Positions 1 to 13,400 of a stretch of DNA of 64,000 nt are shown piece after piece (the first letter of the stretch is position 1; the number at the start of each line of letters is the position of its first letter). The DNA lies in NCBI GenBank assembly GCA_946894095.1, contig OX335655.1, positions 9,114,001-9,178,000 on the forward strand. The letters are read 5' to 3'. This DNA is from Incurvaria masculella (Eukaryota; Arthropoda; Insecta; Lepidoptera; Incurvariidae). The translations under genes and the position numbers were made by a program. The notes under the pieces are model-generated. The model had not been told where the DNA came from and did not search any database. It saw nothing but the letters and a program-made list of their open reading frames with translations.

Positions 1-790
1 CAATGAAGCGGATACCGTGGACCTCGGTATCAACACGTCCCTACATGCCTTGGGAATGAGTTCAGGAACCGTGGGTTCTGAAAATCGGAAACTATTTCCT
101 TATTAATTATTTTATAAAAATAGGTACTGTAAAAGCCATTAGTCACAAAATATCTAAGAACTTTGTATGTAACAGTCTAAGATAGTGTAAGAAATTACCC
201 AAAGAGGTCACGGATCGTCAACGGACTGTTATGGTATTAGCCCAATACACCACATTCCCGATGGAATAAGGTGCCATGACAGGACCTTCCCTTTATGAGC
301 ACGGCTACATTGAACTGAATGGAAAACACTGACAATTTTTCATTGCCGCTTCGACCATCTTTACATCATGTGATGGTACCAATCCGGGTTTAAACCCTAC
401 CACCTAGTAGGTGAAGGGGGCCAACAGTTTTTCATGGATTCCGAACCATGGAGAAGCTCGCATTCGTAACGAAATTCACTTATTCTCAGAAAGAGAAAGA
501 AAGTGGAAATAAATATATTGCTAATGCAGAAAGCTTACTTCATTTGTATGTATTTTAATAGATACGATATTTTCATTATCTCATATATCATTCTTTATCG
601 TTGAGGTTGCTCTCAAACCAGCATATGCTTAATTTTTCTGTAGGTGGTAGAATGTTTTATTTATTTTAACAGCTACAGTAATAAAAATATGTTTATATTT
701 TGCCTCCCGGCGAAGTTTCTTGTCGGTTCTTCTTCGTCCGTAAAATCGATCCGTCTTTAAAAAAAGGCAAATGCAAGAGTGTATGTACAC
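1..790. other. Gene-free repeat-rich stretch
   Basis: No supported gene. It contains a SINE copy (about 222-500, listed separately) and AT-rich unique-looking sequence. The short open frame at 700-900 overlaps the left end of a MITE and has no recognisable protein features. Confidence 0.5.
222..500 (-). repeat. SINE copy, tRNA-head type, head truncated
   Basis: The body matches, in reverse complement, the other SINE copies of the window (segments TATTAGCCCAA, CCAGGACC-like, CATTGCCGCTTCGACCAT). The right part (GCTCGCATTCGTAACGAAA then CAGAAAGAGAAAGAAAG) is the junction sequence found only in copies with a tRNA-like head. The head itself is missing. Confidence 0.65.
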
Positions 791-1340
791 TTAAGGTGGC
801 CCAACCCGCTCATCTCCCCATACGAAAGGGGAAAGAAGATCACGCCTATATTTCTTGTCAGAGATCCAACATTTTGCTCAAAATAGCTTTATTTGATTGA
901 AGTAGATGTCTGATGACCATTGGCATTTTAAAATTGTGTTTGGTTTCCAAGTTATAACGTCCGAAAGTTCGGATTTTTCGCGCGTTTTATACAATAACTT
1001 TGGAGGTGAATTACGCAATGATAAAGTAAGAACATCTTAAAAAGATTAGTCATCAGACATAGCTAATTTAATCAAGATTTATAATCTATTTGGTTTTTGT
1101 TGGATTTTTGACTACAGCGGTCGTGGTTTACTTTTAGCTATAAGTCGTTTTGAAATTAAAATGTTCGTAAATCTTACCAAATCATACACTATGCACATTT
1201 TCTTTTTTGTGGACATGTTGCATCTTCCTCATCACGGAGCCTGTCTTATTATTTGAAACAGAAAAGGTCCCAGAGCGCAACAGCACGGTTTTGTACCGTG
1301 CCCGCAAATGAGTTAAGGCCGCCGGGTTGGGCCGCCTTAA
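791..1340 (+). mobile_element. TTAA-flanked MITE (piggyBac-like ends), copy 1
   Basis: Begins TTAAGGTGGCCCAACCCG and ends CGGGTTGGGCCGCCTTAA, near-perfect inverted ends that include a TTAA such as piggyBac-type transposases duplicate. It is about 550 bp with no coding capacity. A conserved palindrome reading GCACGGTTTTGTACCGTGC lies near the right end. The same element recurs at 14722-15224, 16054-16608 and 54577-55090. The superfamily is inferred from the TTAA only. Confidence 0.75.
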
Positions 1341-1489
1341 AGGAGGAAAATAAACTAATCAAATAAAGTCATGAACTGTTGCATACGAAATGAATTGTTG
1401 ATTCTCGTCAATTCTTATTAATTTTCTGTGTTCACCTGTGATTGCAAGCAGTGGAAAATACTTTTGTTAACTTGACTAAGTCTATGTCA

Positions 1490-1960
1490 GCTTCGGTGGC
1501 CCAGTGGCACGACATCGCTCTCCGAAGTTAAGCAACGCTGGGTCTGGTCTGGTCTTGGATGGGTGACCATTCGACCGTTGAGAGAGGCTGGCCGTGGTTC
1601 GGATTCCACGTTAAGCTGTAGGTCCCCTTCCTTACTTACTAGGTGGTAGGGTTTATCCCGCCCGGGTTGGTACCATCGCATTGGATGAACGATGGTCGAA
1701 GCGGCAATGAAAATTGTCCGTGTTTTCCATCCAGTTCAATGTAGCCGTGCAATATAAGGAAGGTCCTGGCATGGCACCTAGTTCCCATGTGGTGTGTTGG
1801 GCTAATACCATGACAGAACTTGTGGTATTAGCCATCCTGTAGCCGTGCAATATAAGGAAGGTCCTGGCATGGCACCTAGTTCCCATGTGGTGTGTTGGGC
1901 TAATACCATGACAGAACTTGTGGTATTAGCCATCCATGTCCAGCCCCATAAAAAAAAAAG
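1490..1960 (+). repeat. SINE with 5S-rRNA-derived head, full length with duplicated 3' part
   Basis: The head (about 1491-1568) contains CCGAAGTTAAGCAACG and TTGGATGGGTGACC, the 5S rRNA internal promoter (A-box and C-box) sequences, so it is probably transcribed by Pol III in the manner of SINE3-type elements. The body continues through CATTGCCGCTTCGACC in antisense, and the element ends in GTCCAGCCCCATAAAAAAAA. The 3' segment from GTAGCCGTGCAATATAAGG to GTATTAGCCATCC occurs twice in tandem (about 1741-1837 and 1840-1935). It is not a functional 5S gene because only the promoter-bearing part is conserved. Confidence 0.8.
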
Positions 1961-2313
1961 TGGACGTTTCTTGCCAGTTCTTCTTTGCTGGAATTGCTGA
2001 ACAAATCTGAGTGCAGTGTCCTGTCTATGGATGATGAATAAACAATTAAGCTAACATTCAGTGTTCTACTCATTTCCACTGCAAATAGCTAGAGAAAGCT
2101 CTCGTCCCAATTACGAAGTCCTGGCACAAGTACTTATTAATTATTAATAAACAAGAGATATTTGTTAAACGTAATTATATATTTACAATCGATTATAGTG
2201 TGATGATCCAGGCAAAGAAACCTAACATGGCTCTTAGTGGCCTCCAACATTGAGTTCTCTAATGAAAAAGGCTAGAGGGGGTGGCAGCGGTGGACTATTT
2301 CAAATAGGTCGTT

Positions 2314-2626
2314 AGCTCTGAGCCCGTAGTCCCAGCTGTCACCTAAATTGGCGTTTACGCCAAACCGATGGACTAGAGATTTAAAATGTATGGAGAAATA
2401 GAACAAGCTACCATTTGCGACACCGAGTTTGATTTGACAGCTTACTCAACGTTGCCGTTTACGCCGACTCCGCGTTTTCATGCAAATCGAGTTTGATTTT
2501 GACAGCTTGAAGAAGTAAAACCACAGAATATCTAGTAAAAACTTGTATGGAGTTTGACGTTATTACGGGACTTCGAAACTCCGTTAACGCCAGTTTAGGT
2601 AACAACTGGGACTAAAAGCTCAGACC
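2314..2626. mobile_element. Foldback MITE of about 310 bp
   Basis: The left end GCTCTGAGC...GTAGTCCCAGCTGTCACC and the right end ...GGTAACAACTGGGACT...GCTCAGACC are imperfect inverted repeats of about 45 bp. Both contain a GGCGTTTACGCC/GTTAACGCC module. An interior segment, GTTTGATTTGACAGCTT, is repeated. There is no coding sequence. Confidence 0.6.
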
Positions 2627-2995
2627 AGAAGTCGCCGGGTGAAAGCAAATTAGTTTACCTCGCGTCAGTGACGTTCATGATGGGACCTCGGAATGCCTCG
2701 GATATCCTAGCAATTGGATGAGCAAAGGCGTTCACTTTGATGCATGCCTTCTCACGTCCTGCAGACATATTTTTTTTTTTCGTAGAATATCATAAAGCCA
2801 ATAGAATTACCAAGAACGTACTGGGGTTGTCAATTCAGTATGACATAATGCAGAAGATGAACTTTCTTGCAACTATTTTTCGTCTTTTTATTTGTGAACG
2901 AATATGTATGGGAGCGGCGAATTATTTTGAGTTCTCAAGGAATATACGCCTAACTGTGCCAACAGTATTGCCCCGAAAGATTTGTAATTGCGTCA

Positions 2996-3770
2996 CCTTT
3001 CCCACCAAGTACTGATTAGCTTAATCCTCACATTAAAGGGCCTTTTGTATAATGGAGGAGGTTTAAGAGGACGTAGATGGTTCTATACACAGCATTCGAG
3101 TGCGTAACTTTTTCTGCCATAAACACTTGGAGATAGATATCGGGCGCGGCGCGCTGCAGCTGCTACAGGCGCCGCAGCACCAAGTTCTGTTCTAAGAACT
3201 GGATTCTACGAAGGAACGATTGTCCACACTAAAATGTGAAATTGAAAAGATTGCAGAAAAGGGTAAAACGATAAAAACTCCGTTGGATGAGATTGAGGCG
3301 AAATTTAGGACAATCAAGGAGAAGAAGGTTAAGGTCTCCAATACAATCCAAAGTTTAAATGACGAAATAGGTCAAAACCAATTAAAACTCGACCAAGGAA
3401 CTACAGAACGAGAGACCTACAGTCAACGAGTCAGAGTGGACCAATAAAAACTTGTGGCATACCAAAATAGTATAAATGAGAAGAAAGCCCTTGCGGAGGA
3501 GAAAACTGCGGCGGCGTTGGAGCTGGCGCCCAAATTTGAAGATCCACGTGATCATGCCAACGTTGCTCATGAATTGAAACAGCTCCAAGTTACATTGAAT
3601 TCCATGAGGACAGATGGTCTAACGACAGAACAAATAGGTGGCAGACTTCTTGAGGTCCGACATAAGCACATAACCACGTTTAAGATGCTTGATAAACTGA
3701 AAGGCTTGATCCAAGAGCAAGAAAGGCCCTTTAATGTGAGAATTAATCTAATCAGTACTTGGTGGAAGAG
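2996..3770. mobile_element. TIR element carrying an SMC6-like gene fragment
   Basis: The left end CCACCAAGTACTGATTAG (from about 3002), followed by CTTAATCCTCACATTAAAGG, is matched in reverse complement by the right end (about 3723-3766) over about 40 bp with few mismatches. The MITE at 29145-29445 begins with a related sequence (CACCAAGTGCTG...TTAAAGGGC), which identifies these as ends of a mobile family. The cargo is the SMC6-like pseudogene. Exact outer ends and target duplication could not be fixed. Confidence 0.65.
3052..3735 (+). pseudogene. SMC6-like (Structural maintenance of chromosomes 6) fragment with nonsense codons and internal deletion
   Basis: One frame runs from ATG at 3052 to about 3735 and is interrupted by TAA at 3064, 3193 and 3445. 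It opens with SIRVRNFFCHKHLEIDIGRG, which resembles the first strand of the SMC6 ATPase head. It then jumps, without any Walker A sequence, to STKERLSTLKCEIEKIAEKG and continues as a long coiled coil, ending LEVRHKHITTFKMLDKL. SMC6 works in the SMC5/6 complex in DNA repair; this copy lacks the nucleotide-binding site and cannot be functional. Its uninterrupted frame without introns suggests a cDNA-like origin or an internally deleted copy. The assignment to SMC6 rather than another SMC protein rests on recalled similarity. Confidence 0.6.
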
Positions 3771-4416
3771 ACCCGTTTCAATACTCTGTATAGGTTTCCG
3801 CGCTTTTCTAATATACCAATAAGCTTGTCTCATATAATAAACTACTATTTTATACGATATACTCGTATATACAATAACCAATTATGTATCATTATGAAAC
3901 AAGATATAAGACAGCAGATGTTGTTCATTCGAGATTCTATCTACCCTTAGATATAGGGGCGATCTGAAAGCGCACGGATCTGTGTCGTGGTCGGAATTTA
4001 AAGACACCCCTAATTGAAATACCAACTGTCACCCGCCCTAGACTTACTTTATAGTCCGCGAACTCTTCTTTATTCACTAACTCGAATTGGGTTTCCGGCA
4101 AGAGTGTTAATTTGAAAATTTACTTTCGAACTTTTAGTCTACTATCTCAGAACCACTACCCTACCATTTGTTTAATCTCGGATTTATTTTTGGTATAGTT
4201 ACAATCTCTCATGATCCATAATTGTATTTTCTGTTTCAATATATATTCCATTGATATTTGTTTCCAGAAAAAACAAATGCTTACTAATACTTGATATTTA
4301 AGGATATACAGTGTAAAAGCTTACTTCTTACCGACGTTTTGTCCATCACGTTGCGGACATCAAGTATGATGTCGAACAGCAGTGAAAATCTAAATAAATA
4401 TAAAAATCTCTTACAG

Positions 4417-4495
4417 AACAAAAGGAGGGTGGGACCCAGCTGAAACTCATCATAGACTATCCCAATGGTGTTCAGGCACTCTTCAAACCCATGAG
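4417..4495 (+). CDS. FAM20C-like gene, isolated upstream exon
   Basis: This 79-bp exon is preceded by a TTACAG acceptor and followed by a GTGAGT donor. It encodes [16 protein letters not shown] and ends ALFKPM plus a split arginine codon (AG|G) completed at 21556. It lies 17 kb from the next exon and is too short to appear as an open frame, but both its phase and its protein match to the family fit exactly. It carries the lysine of the nucleotide-binding site. The two bases AA at 4417-4418 belong to a codon begun in an exon that was not found. Confidence 0.87.
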
Positions 4496-7400
4496 GTGAG
4501 TTAGATTTCTTAATTTGTGACATCATCTTGTACGTGTGCTTTCTGTCTTATTCGAAATGCAAAGTATGCGTTAATAAGCGATAAAGTACTTTGTATTTTT
4601 GTAAACTACAATATGTATCTTTAAGTTAAACATTCACTTTCCTTATTAATAAGATTTTGTAAATATACCTTAAGAACACGTTAGTCTTGACATTTTAAAA
4701 ACTTCATTGTATGGATGTTATAAACGGAACAACAGAAATAAGGCAAATTCTAAAACAAATATTTTGCATACTGCATACCATATATGCGTATTTAGAATGA
4801 AAGTATTTTTTTTCTGTCGAGATTTAATCCATACAATAAAATAGTAAACATGTCAAGCCTTTTCTTCTTAAGACTTTTAAGATTAAATCGAGATACATGT
4901 TATATTATTTAAAATCTACTAATAAATATTGTATAATGTGTGCGTGTGTGTTTTAATAGTTCAATCATCGTTTTGCCATGCTCTGTGTACAATGGGCAGT
5001 TAACGAGGGATCTGGGTTGTAAATATGAAAAATGTATTCGTCAAACCAAAATTGAACAAGGAAATTTATTTATGTTGGAGCGAACAAAACAATCGGTGAA
5101 ATTCATATGAGATACACCGGTGCCTCGATCCCCATGGTTGATGTCATTCTGAGAATCTACATCTTCCAAATTCGAGAGTCAACAGAAGCTTATTTATTCT
5201 ATTAGAGATCTCACTTTAAAATTAATGATAAGTAACCATCTTTACGTGTGTCTTTTCTGTCTCCCGAGAAGAGAATATTTGGTCTAAGGCCACAGGTTTT
5301 AGAACCACAAACATATTTTTACATATTTAAAAATTAAGCTATCGTTTATTTTCGTCGTATAGGAAGGTATCTATACTTCTATACTAATATACTAATATAC
5401 TAATATACTAATAATATAATAAAGCTGAAGAGTTTGTTTGTTTGTTTTTTTGTTTGAACGCCCTCATCTCTGGAACTACCAGTCAGGTTTGAAAACATAT
5501 TTTTACATTCGATAGCCTAATTCTTAAGGAAGGCTTTAAGCTATTGAACATCACGTAACGACCCTTAGGAGCCGAACAAAAAGAAAAATAGTCAGAGGGC
5601 GCGGAGCGAAAACGAAATCATAGCGCGGCGAGGGCCGTGACGGCGGTGGCCACCCGACGAGGACCGAGTATTGCCGAATCGAGCCGAAGCGCGAGCGCGC
5701 GAAACGGTGACCAGCGTTGCCGATAACCACTCCTCCAATTCCCCGAAAACGTTCTTAGGATTCCCGGAATTCCGTAAAAATCCGGAATAGGAACCAAATT
5801 TTCATCGAAAATTTCGATTGACCAAAAAAAAGGTCGTGCAGTCGACGGCCGTCCGAACAACTTTCGGGAGAAGATGAAATGCAAAGATGCCCCGATTGCT
5901 CGATTGTTCGATATATTTTTCGAATGAGCAAAGAAAAAAAGGTAAATAAAAAGGCCAAAAAACTAAATTCCCCACGGATTGGCCAATTCCTCGCAAATTT
6001 CCCAACGCTTGCATTCCCCACCATTTTCCCCGAATTACCTCAAATTTCCCGTGATTCGGGGAGCGATCGGCAATGCTGGCGACAAACGTCTCGCCGCGAT
6101 GCCCGCGCGCCGCCTCAGTCAAGACGCGCAGTGGCGCTCCGTGGTCGTGTGGTACACGGATTAGTATGAGATTTTTTACGTAAATTATTTGTATTCTTTC
6201 TACCAACCCGCGCGGTATGCTAACTTAGAGTCAGCCGTTCCTAGCTACACGCATTTGTTTGGGCTTTTTAGGTTGATTGTTTAAACGCGTGTTGTTAAGA
6301 TATTACGGTTTCAGTTGAATGGTTTCTTATTTTTTGTTTGGTAGATTAGTAGGTACTAAGCCAAGCGCGGCATTTCGAACTTTCACGGGGGATACGAAAA
6401 CCATGCCGGCTGGCCAGGTGCTGTTTCACCCCACGTTTCAACGACCCCGGGGGCCTTTGGGGGAAATATATTGGTATGGAGTCGATTCCATAGTTTACCG
6501 ACCCTATAAATAAAGGATCAAAAGGATCGGATGGTTTTTATTTTTAAGTGTCGGCTGGGAATGGGTGCATTGCCTGCCTGTTCTGCGTTGAGCAATTGTA
6601 GAAAGGGGACGGAGGGACAGCGTTATGATGATCCGTCGAGCACTGTTTGGCCGGCAAGGTGCTTCTTCACACAATGTTGAACAAATCTGATTACAACGAT
6701 GCAATTTATATGTCACTATGAAGGGGGTGATATAGGGGATGACAATTTGTATGGTTCACCATTATTCATGCTTCATAATTGTACCTACGTGTAGCTCGAT
6801 TTATTTCCGCAATTTTAGGTCTACTAACCATCACGCTAAATTACCAGAGAGGTGACCAGTAGTATGAAATTCTTATAACATGAGAACCAATTACCCGATT
6901 TAGATGAGGATGTATCTCAGTCTAGCCGTATGGGTTACTTAACATCACGCTAACTTACCAGAGGAGTGAGAAGAGAGGGTTACATATTTATAACAAAACA
7001 ATAAGTGGACTGCTCCTGCATGTGGAAATTGGCAGAGTACATCACTCTAAATCACGAGAGGGGTGACTGGTGCGATTAAAGGCTCATAACTTACGAACTA
7101 CTCACTCGATTAATATGTGGATTGCATCTACGTCCAGGACCTATGGGCGCGGTCGGGGTTTGGATGGGTGGCCGTTTTCGATGTTAAGGCTGGTTGTGGT
7201 ACGGATTCCACGTAAAAAAAATTGCTCCCCTTTCTTACTAACTAGGTTGTAAGGTTAATCCCACCCGAGTTGTTACGTACCATCGCACTGAATGATAGAT
7301 GGTCGAAGCGGCAGTAAAAAATGTCCGTGTTTTCCGTCCATGGCAATGTGTAGTAGTGCCAGTGCAGGATCGTCCCAGCGCGGCGACAAATGCTATTAAA

Positions 7401-10400
7401 AAACAATTAATCAATTGGCCCCAATGTTTTGCAATATATTCAAGTACATTCCTTCCACTGAATTTATAAATGGCAGTATTTGGATGTTATCTTATTCAAT
7501 CATGCCACATCGGCTCAACGGATTTCGATCATTTTTGGCGGCAACCCTGCCGCCAAAAATGATCACGAAAATAAATAACAATATATTGTATTGTGCATTA
7601 AAATATTAAGGTTCCTATTTAGTGGTCAGAACAAGTAGTACCATGATTGTATAGTTAACAAGGCATCAAATAATCTTTTCGCGAATTTGCAACCGGGAAA
7701 ATGAAAAAAATAATAATGGAATCATTCATTAAACCATCGTTATTCTGAGTAAAAATCATCGATATTAAGGATAAATGAATAAAGTCGAATATACACAATT
7801 TGTAAATATTGAAATCAAAAAATAAAATAAACACAAAGAGGGAATCATTAATGTATTGCAAGTATGGATCAAACATTGCAAAACAAATAATATTGATTAT
7901 CCTTGAATTGTCCATGTTTGCATTTTATGCATTTAAAAATTTCGTTCAATGCGTTTTAGATGCTAAAAAATAGTCCAAATAATAGTCCGTACAGTGTTAT
8001 GTAAAACCTGTTGATGATTATTGCCGTTCGCCGTAAATGTGTGATGGTATTTTGATAAACCATTAAGTTATTTTTTTTTTTTTTTTATTTCCTTCAAATA
8101 GGTTCAGTTTATTACGCTTTTGTCCTTTTGTGGCGGCTTTAATCCCCGAAATGGTTTTATGTATATGATAAAGTTTTACATTTACATATTTTTCGATAAT
8201 AGCCCTAAGAAGATGGAGTCTATGATTAAATGTAGCAGGTTGAAGTAATGAATACTCATTCAATAACAAAAGGACATTTGAGCCAAGAAACGACTTGAGA
8301 ATTTTAATCTTTATGGAAACGAGCTGTCTGTCACATGTAAAATTTTGACCATTTTCAAGGATGTACCTTTTTATCACAGCCTCAGAACTAAGACATATTA
8401 TACAAACATCCTAAACGACATTATAAAAAATAATAAACAGTACGTAGACTATTGTTTTTTGGCAGCCCTACTTGTTTTTAAAATAAAATTTAGTTCAATA
8501 TATAATACTGAAATGAAAACAAAAATAAAAATCGAACTGACAATTTAAGTTTGCTTGTGCCAACCCTGTTTGCGCCTTTACAACACATAAAAGGTTTCAG
8601 GTCAACTAAACTAAAAATATATTGAATATGCTTGCACTTATACGTGGAATGTGATTCCATTGCTCTTGTTGTCCTTTATGGCGTTATTTCCATATTTTTC
8701 AACAACACAAGACGACATTTTGTTGATACTTTGAAATCTCGCCCAACTGAATTCATCACTGACGTCTGACACCGACTGAGAGCATATCGGCTGACTGAGC
8801 TTACTTTTGACGGACCGTAAAATTTGTTTAGTCCCCTATCCATTCCTTTTTTATCTAAGGTGCGTAATCATAAGTGGACGTAATCTTAACGTTGATGTTT
8901 GGTTCTGCAATCGGACCTAAGACTTCCAATCTTCCCAAACTGTTTTCATTTACATAATTATAGTAAGTATTATAATAATAATAATAATTATCACGGACAG
9001 AACTATAATTGCAAATAGACCTGATATCGTAATAATGGATCGGGAATCGAGAAGCGCGACGCTCGTCGATATCGCCGTACCACATGACGGTAATCTCCTC
9101 TCCAAAGAAGCAGAAAAAATACTGAAATATCTAGACCTGCAACACGAGATTACCAAAATGTGGCCGGTCGATTCGACAATCGTCGTGCGCATAGTCGTTT
9201 CGGCACATGGGCTAATCGCAAAAAGCCTCAGCCAACACCTTGAGAGTCGGTTTGAATAATAGCTGGATCAACGGTCTGGCTCAGAAGGCGGTCCTACTCG
9301 ACACTGCACGCATCGTCCGAAGGTTTCTTTCTTTGGGACCCAACCACCGATAGCTTGGTTTTTTTCCCGCTGCTGGTGGACCCTCCGTTTTATTTAGTTA
9401 TTTTTATATATTTTCTACAAAAATGTATGTAAAAATAATGTTTAAAATGTGTCAATAAAGAAATACAAATAATAATAATAATAATAATGGATGGTCTATG
9501 GTCAGCTGTCACATGTGACGGATGTCGAAAATTTTCGCAAAATGAAAATTATTTCATTGTTTAATAATTTACATTATTGCTGAAGGTTTTCGACAAAAAT
9601 CCCATGTGACAAGTTTTACTGGAGCTTGCGGCCATAGATCCTCACCACTACCGCGCCACCCACCACCTTGGCTCCTGCAAAGGAGACCAGCCGACACGGC
9701 CCCGCTACCACCTTATGCGGGGCCCACCAACTCCCCGGCGTGCTTGAGTTCGGCGGGCTGCTGCCTGTACCTGACCTCCGCCGCCGGAGGACCGAGGCGC
9801 ATCACCCGGTGCCGCGCCCAAGAAATTCTGCGTGCCGGCGTCCAGCAGTTCGGTGGATGCGGGGCTCTCCGAGATGGGTGTGGTGGAGGCCTGCGTGTCA
9901 AGGCCACCACCCATCGTTCGAAGCCTGGCTCACGTCGTCCCGGAGAGCGTCGCCACCACGGCCTGCAACCACCGGCGTGCTTGGAGGAGGCCCCCCTCTC
10001 GCCGCCGGTGGAGAAGACACCATTTCTGCGTATTATTTTTAGGTTTTTGTTTTTTAAAGTAAATATGTAAAAATACTACGTTTAAAATGTGAAAATAAAG
10101 ATATACGTAAAATAATAATAATAATAATATTCTTTATTGCAGTCCATACAAAAGAACAATGCAAAGGCGGATTTATTGCCTCAGGCAATTTCTAACAATC
10201 AACCCTATCAAAGGGAAATTTTACAACTTAGGGTATGCAAAGAGAAACAACGCTTATTACTTATTAATTAAATACAGAACAATATAAATGAAAACTTAAC
10301 TTAAACTAAGCATAGTTACTTATTTTAGTATTATAGTATATTATTAAGTATAGTTCGACTTTTGCTTTCTCTTTGTGCTGTAGGTGTATATTATCATTAA

Positions 10401-13400
10401 GACTTTAAGCTAAAAACATATATTAGTTTTGGAATGGATGCCCGGTGTCCGATGCCGTACTCGGTCTACATGTTTCCGGATGGTAACAGCATCCGTTTAC
10501 ATTAACTATCGCGAAAATTTATTTTGAAGTTGATACCTAATTGCTTTTTAATGATTATTTTGTAATTCCCTATAAGAAGGTACCGAGGTACCTGTACAAA
10601 AGGTATGCAGGAACTTAAACTTTTTACCATTTTTCTTTACTAGCCAATTATATGTACATATGTAATCGTGTAAAAGTATCCATGGATTCAGTTTTCTTGC
10701 AGATATGTAATTAGACTCATAAAAAACCTTGACGTCTTCTAAATAAATATAAAACATTTAGAAGTACATAAGTATTTAGAAAAAACAATCCAACAGAAAA
10801 AAGTTAATCCAAGGATGGATTATTATCTGTAATATGCGACAGTAAAGCGTTACTTTAGTTCAAAAAGAACTTATTCATATGCTATTACGTAGTCGTGCTG
10901 ACACGGACATTCCCACTCCACTCCGTTCAGTTTCCAACTCGTATTAAGAACTACGTTCAAGTAGTTCACGGTTCTTTCCAACCCCTACCTCTCGACACAC
11001 TCGCCGCACGCAACCCGACCGCGCCCGGGCCTCCAACTCGATCACAACACCTCTTATAGTTGAGAAACTATTCACAATGTGTGGCTCGAGTGAGCTGGGC
11101 TGGTGGCAACAACACTTAAATTGTTAAGTTCTACGTCGACCGATAGGCGATGTCCGAAAATATACATAATATCAGGGATGATTCGGTATCTGAAATAAAG
11201 CACCTAATGCTAAGGAGGTAAGGCAACTTTTTTTAGTTTTGGAAATATAAAAAATTATAGCCAGTATTTTAAACATTATTAACCTAAAAAATATGCATTT
11301 ATATGTAATGTTTTTCAATGAAATCTCCACTAATTATAAAATACTAGGGCGGTGGCTTGTCTGTAATTTTGGAATTTTACAATAAAATCTTTATCGAGGG
11401 GCTTTATGTATCACATACGAAATTGATGGTAAAAAACTATTTTTCGAAAGTGTTTGTCGGTCTGTTTGTCTGTCTTCCACATTGTTTGACCGCTTTTCAC
11501 GATGAAACGGCAAATTCTTTTTAGATGCAGTTTTCACTAATAGAATCAGGCATACCTCGAAGAGGTTTTTGCCAAACCGCCGACTGGCTATTGTTGTATA
11601 ATTAGTAGGTATACATATTTCCAGACAATCAGTTTATTCATCAGCAGGTTTATATCAACATCTATTTTGTATAGCTAATCTAGCTAACGGAACCACTTGG
11701 CGCAGGCAAACCGACATATGTATTGAGCATCAGAGGGTTGGTGTCTAACCTGTGAATCCAGATTCAGCCATTTACATTATCGTGACCAAAAATATAATAT
11801 AATATATAAATAATAAATTATTTATTTCACGTATCAGGTGAAATAAATAACAATATACACGCTTATACGTCGTGTATATTGTTTACAAACATCTACTAAC
11901 TTTTCCACATATGTACATTAAACATTATATTAAATGAGTGCGATCAATGAATTACAATTATTGTAATAAAACGATTTTATTCATACCTCGGACAGATCTG
12001 ACTTTAGCCGGCACATGCCAGACAACATTGGGCCTTTTCATGGAAAACCGTGCTCAGGAATCAGGAATATTTCAGTCGAGAAAACAGCTTTCATAGCGAT
12101 TGTCTCGATGGAAAGGGTGGACAGAAAATCGCTTTGATAACCGCATAAAACTTTTACTTGACTGTCAGATTCCTGATTCCCGAGCACGGAATTCCAAGAA
12201 TAGGCCTACAGGATCCAGGGTCCACGAACGTGATATGTATGTGTAAAATAAGCCAGTTTTCTGGACCACCGTATAACAGTAATTCTATTTTCCAACAGTT
12301 CCTCTTTTCGCATGGCCGATAAGCTAGCATATTATTCAGACAATCTGAGTAGTAACTCAGTGGGGATTGCAAGAGCGATTCAGTCTTCTGCAACGCCGCC
12401 CCCGCCGCCGCCAACTCCGTCTAGCCTCCGCTCAGCTTGAGTTTGAGATGCACTATCTGTAGGCCTATTCTTGTAATTCCGTGCTTAGGAATCAGGAATA
12501 TTTTAGTATTTAGTAAAATATTCCGGAGCACAGTATTTCCATCCCATCAGTCTAGAAAATTAGTTTGACAACCGCTATAAAAGCTTTCTCGACAAATATA
12601 TTCCTGATTCCTGAATACGGAATGCCAAGAATAACCTTATTGGTGTATTGCAAGGGAATATCACACGTATTCGAGCCGTACATCGTTCTTTGTAAACTCT
12701 ACATGGTCACTACATCAAATATTTGTAAATATTTGATGTAGTGGCCAAATTATATTCAGAATATCAGCCTCGGTAGCCCAGTAGCGCGACGCCAAGCGGG
12801 TTGAAGCAACTGTGAACGCGGTAACGTTATAGATCGGTGACCGTTTTCCTCCGTTGAAGCACTAGTGCCTTAAAGTCCTTTTTTTGTTAGGAGTATTTTT
12901 GGATGATATTTAAGAATGACGAGACCTTTAAGCACGCTTCAAAAGCATCTTCAATAACACACTTGCGTAGTAAAGAAAGAAATGTCCGTGTCAGCACGAC
13001 TACGTAATAGCATTTAATAAGTTCTTTTTGAACTAAAGTAACGCTTTATTGTCGCAAATTAGATATAATAATCCATCCTCGGAATAACTTTTTTCTGTTG
13101 GATTGTTTTTTCTAAATACTTATGAACTTCTAAATGTTTTATATGTATTTCGAAGACTTCAAGGTTTTTTTTGAGTCGAATTACATATCTGCAAGAAAAC
13201 TGAATCCATGGATCCTTTTATACGATCACATACGTACATATATTGGCTGGTAAATAAAAAAGGTAAAAAGTCTAAGTTCCTGCATACCTTTTTTATATGT
13301 AATTACAGGGGATATACAATTATAGGGAATTACAAAATAATCATTAAAAAGAAACTAGGTATCAACTTCAAAATAAATGTTCGCGATAGTTAATGTTAAC

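Noticed and set aside
1490..1600. 5S rRNA gene
   Set aside because: Only the internal-promoter part resembles 5S rRNA. The 5' and 3' pairing arms are missing and the sequence continues into a SINE body found in many copies.
3052..3735. Functional SMC6 gene with stop-codon read-through
   Set aside because: Three separate TAA codons, no Walker A sequence, a missing ATPase head and enclosure in terminal repeats all point to a dead fragment.
9606..10070. 154-codon open frame rich in proline and arginine
   Set aside because: Overlapping alternative frames of similar length exist, and the segment sits between retrotransposon 3' ends. Likely decayed retroelement sequence.
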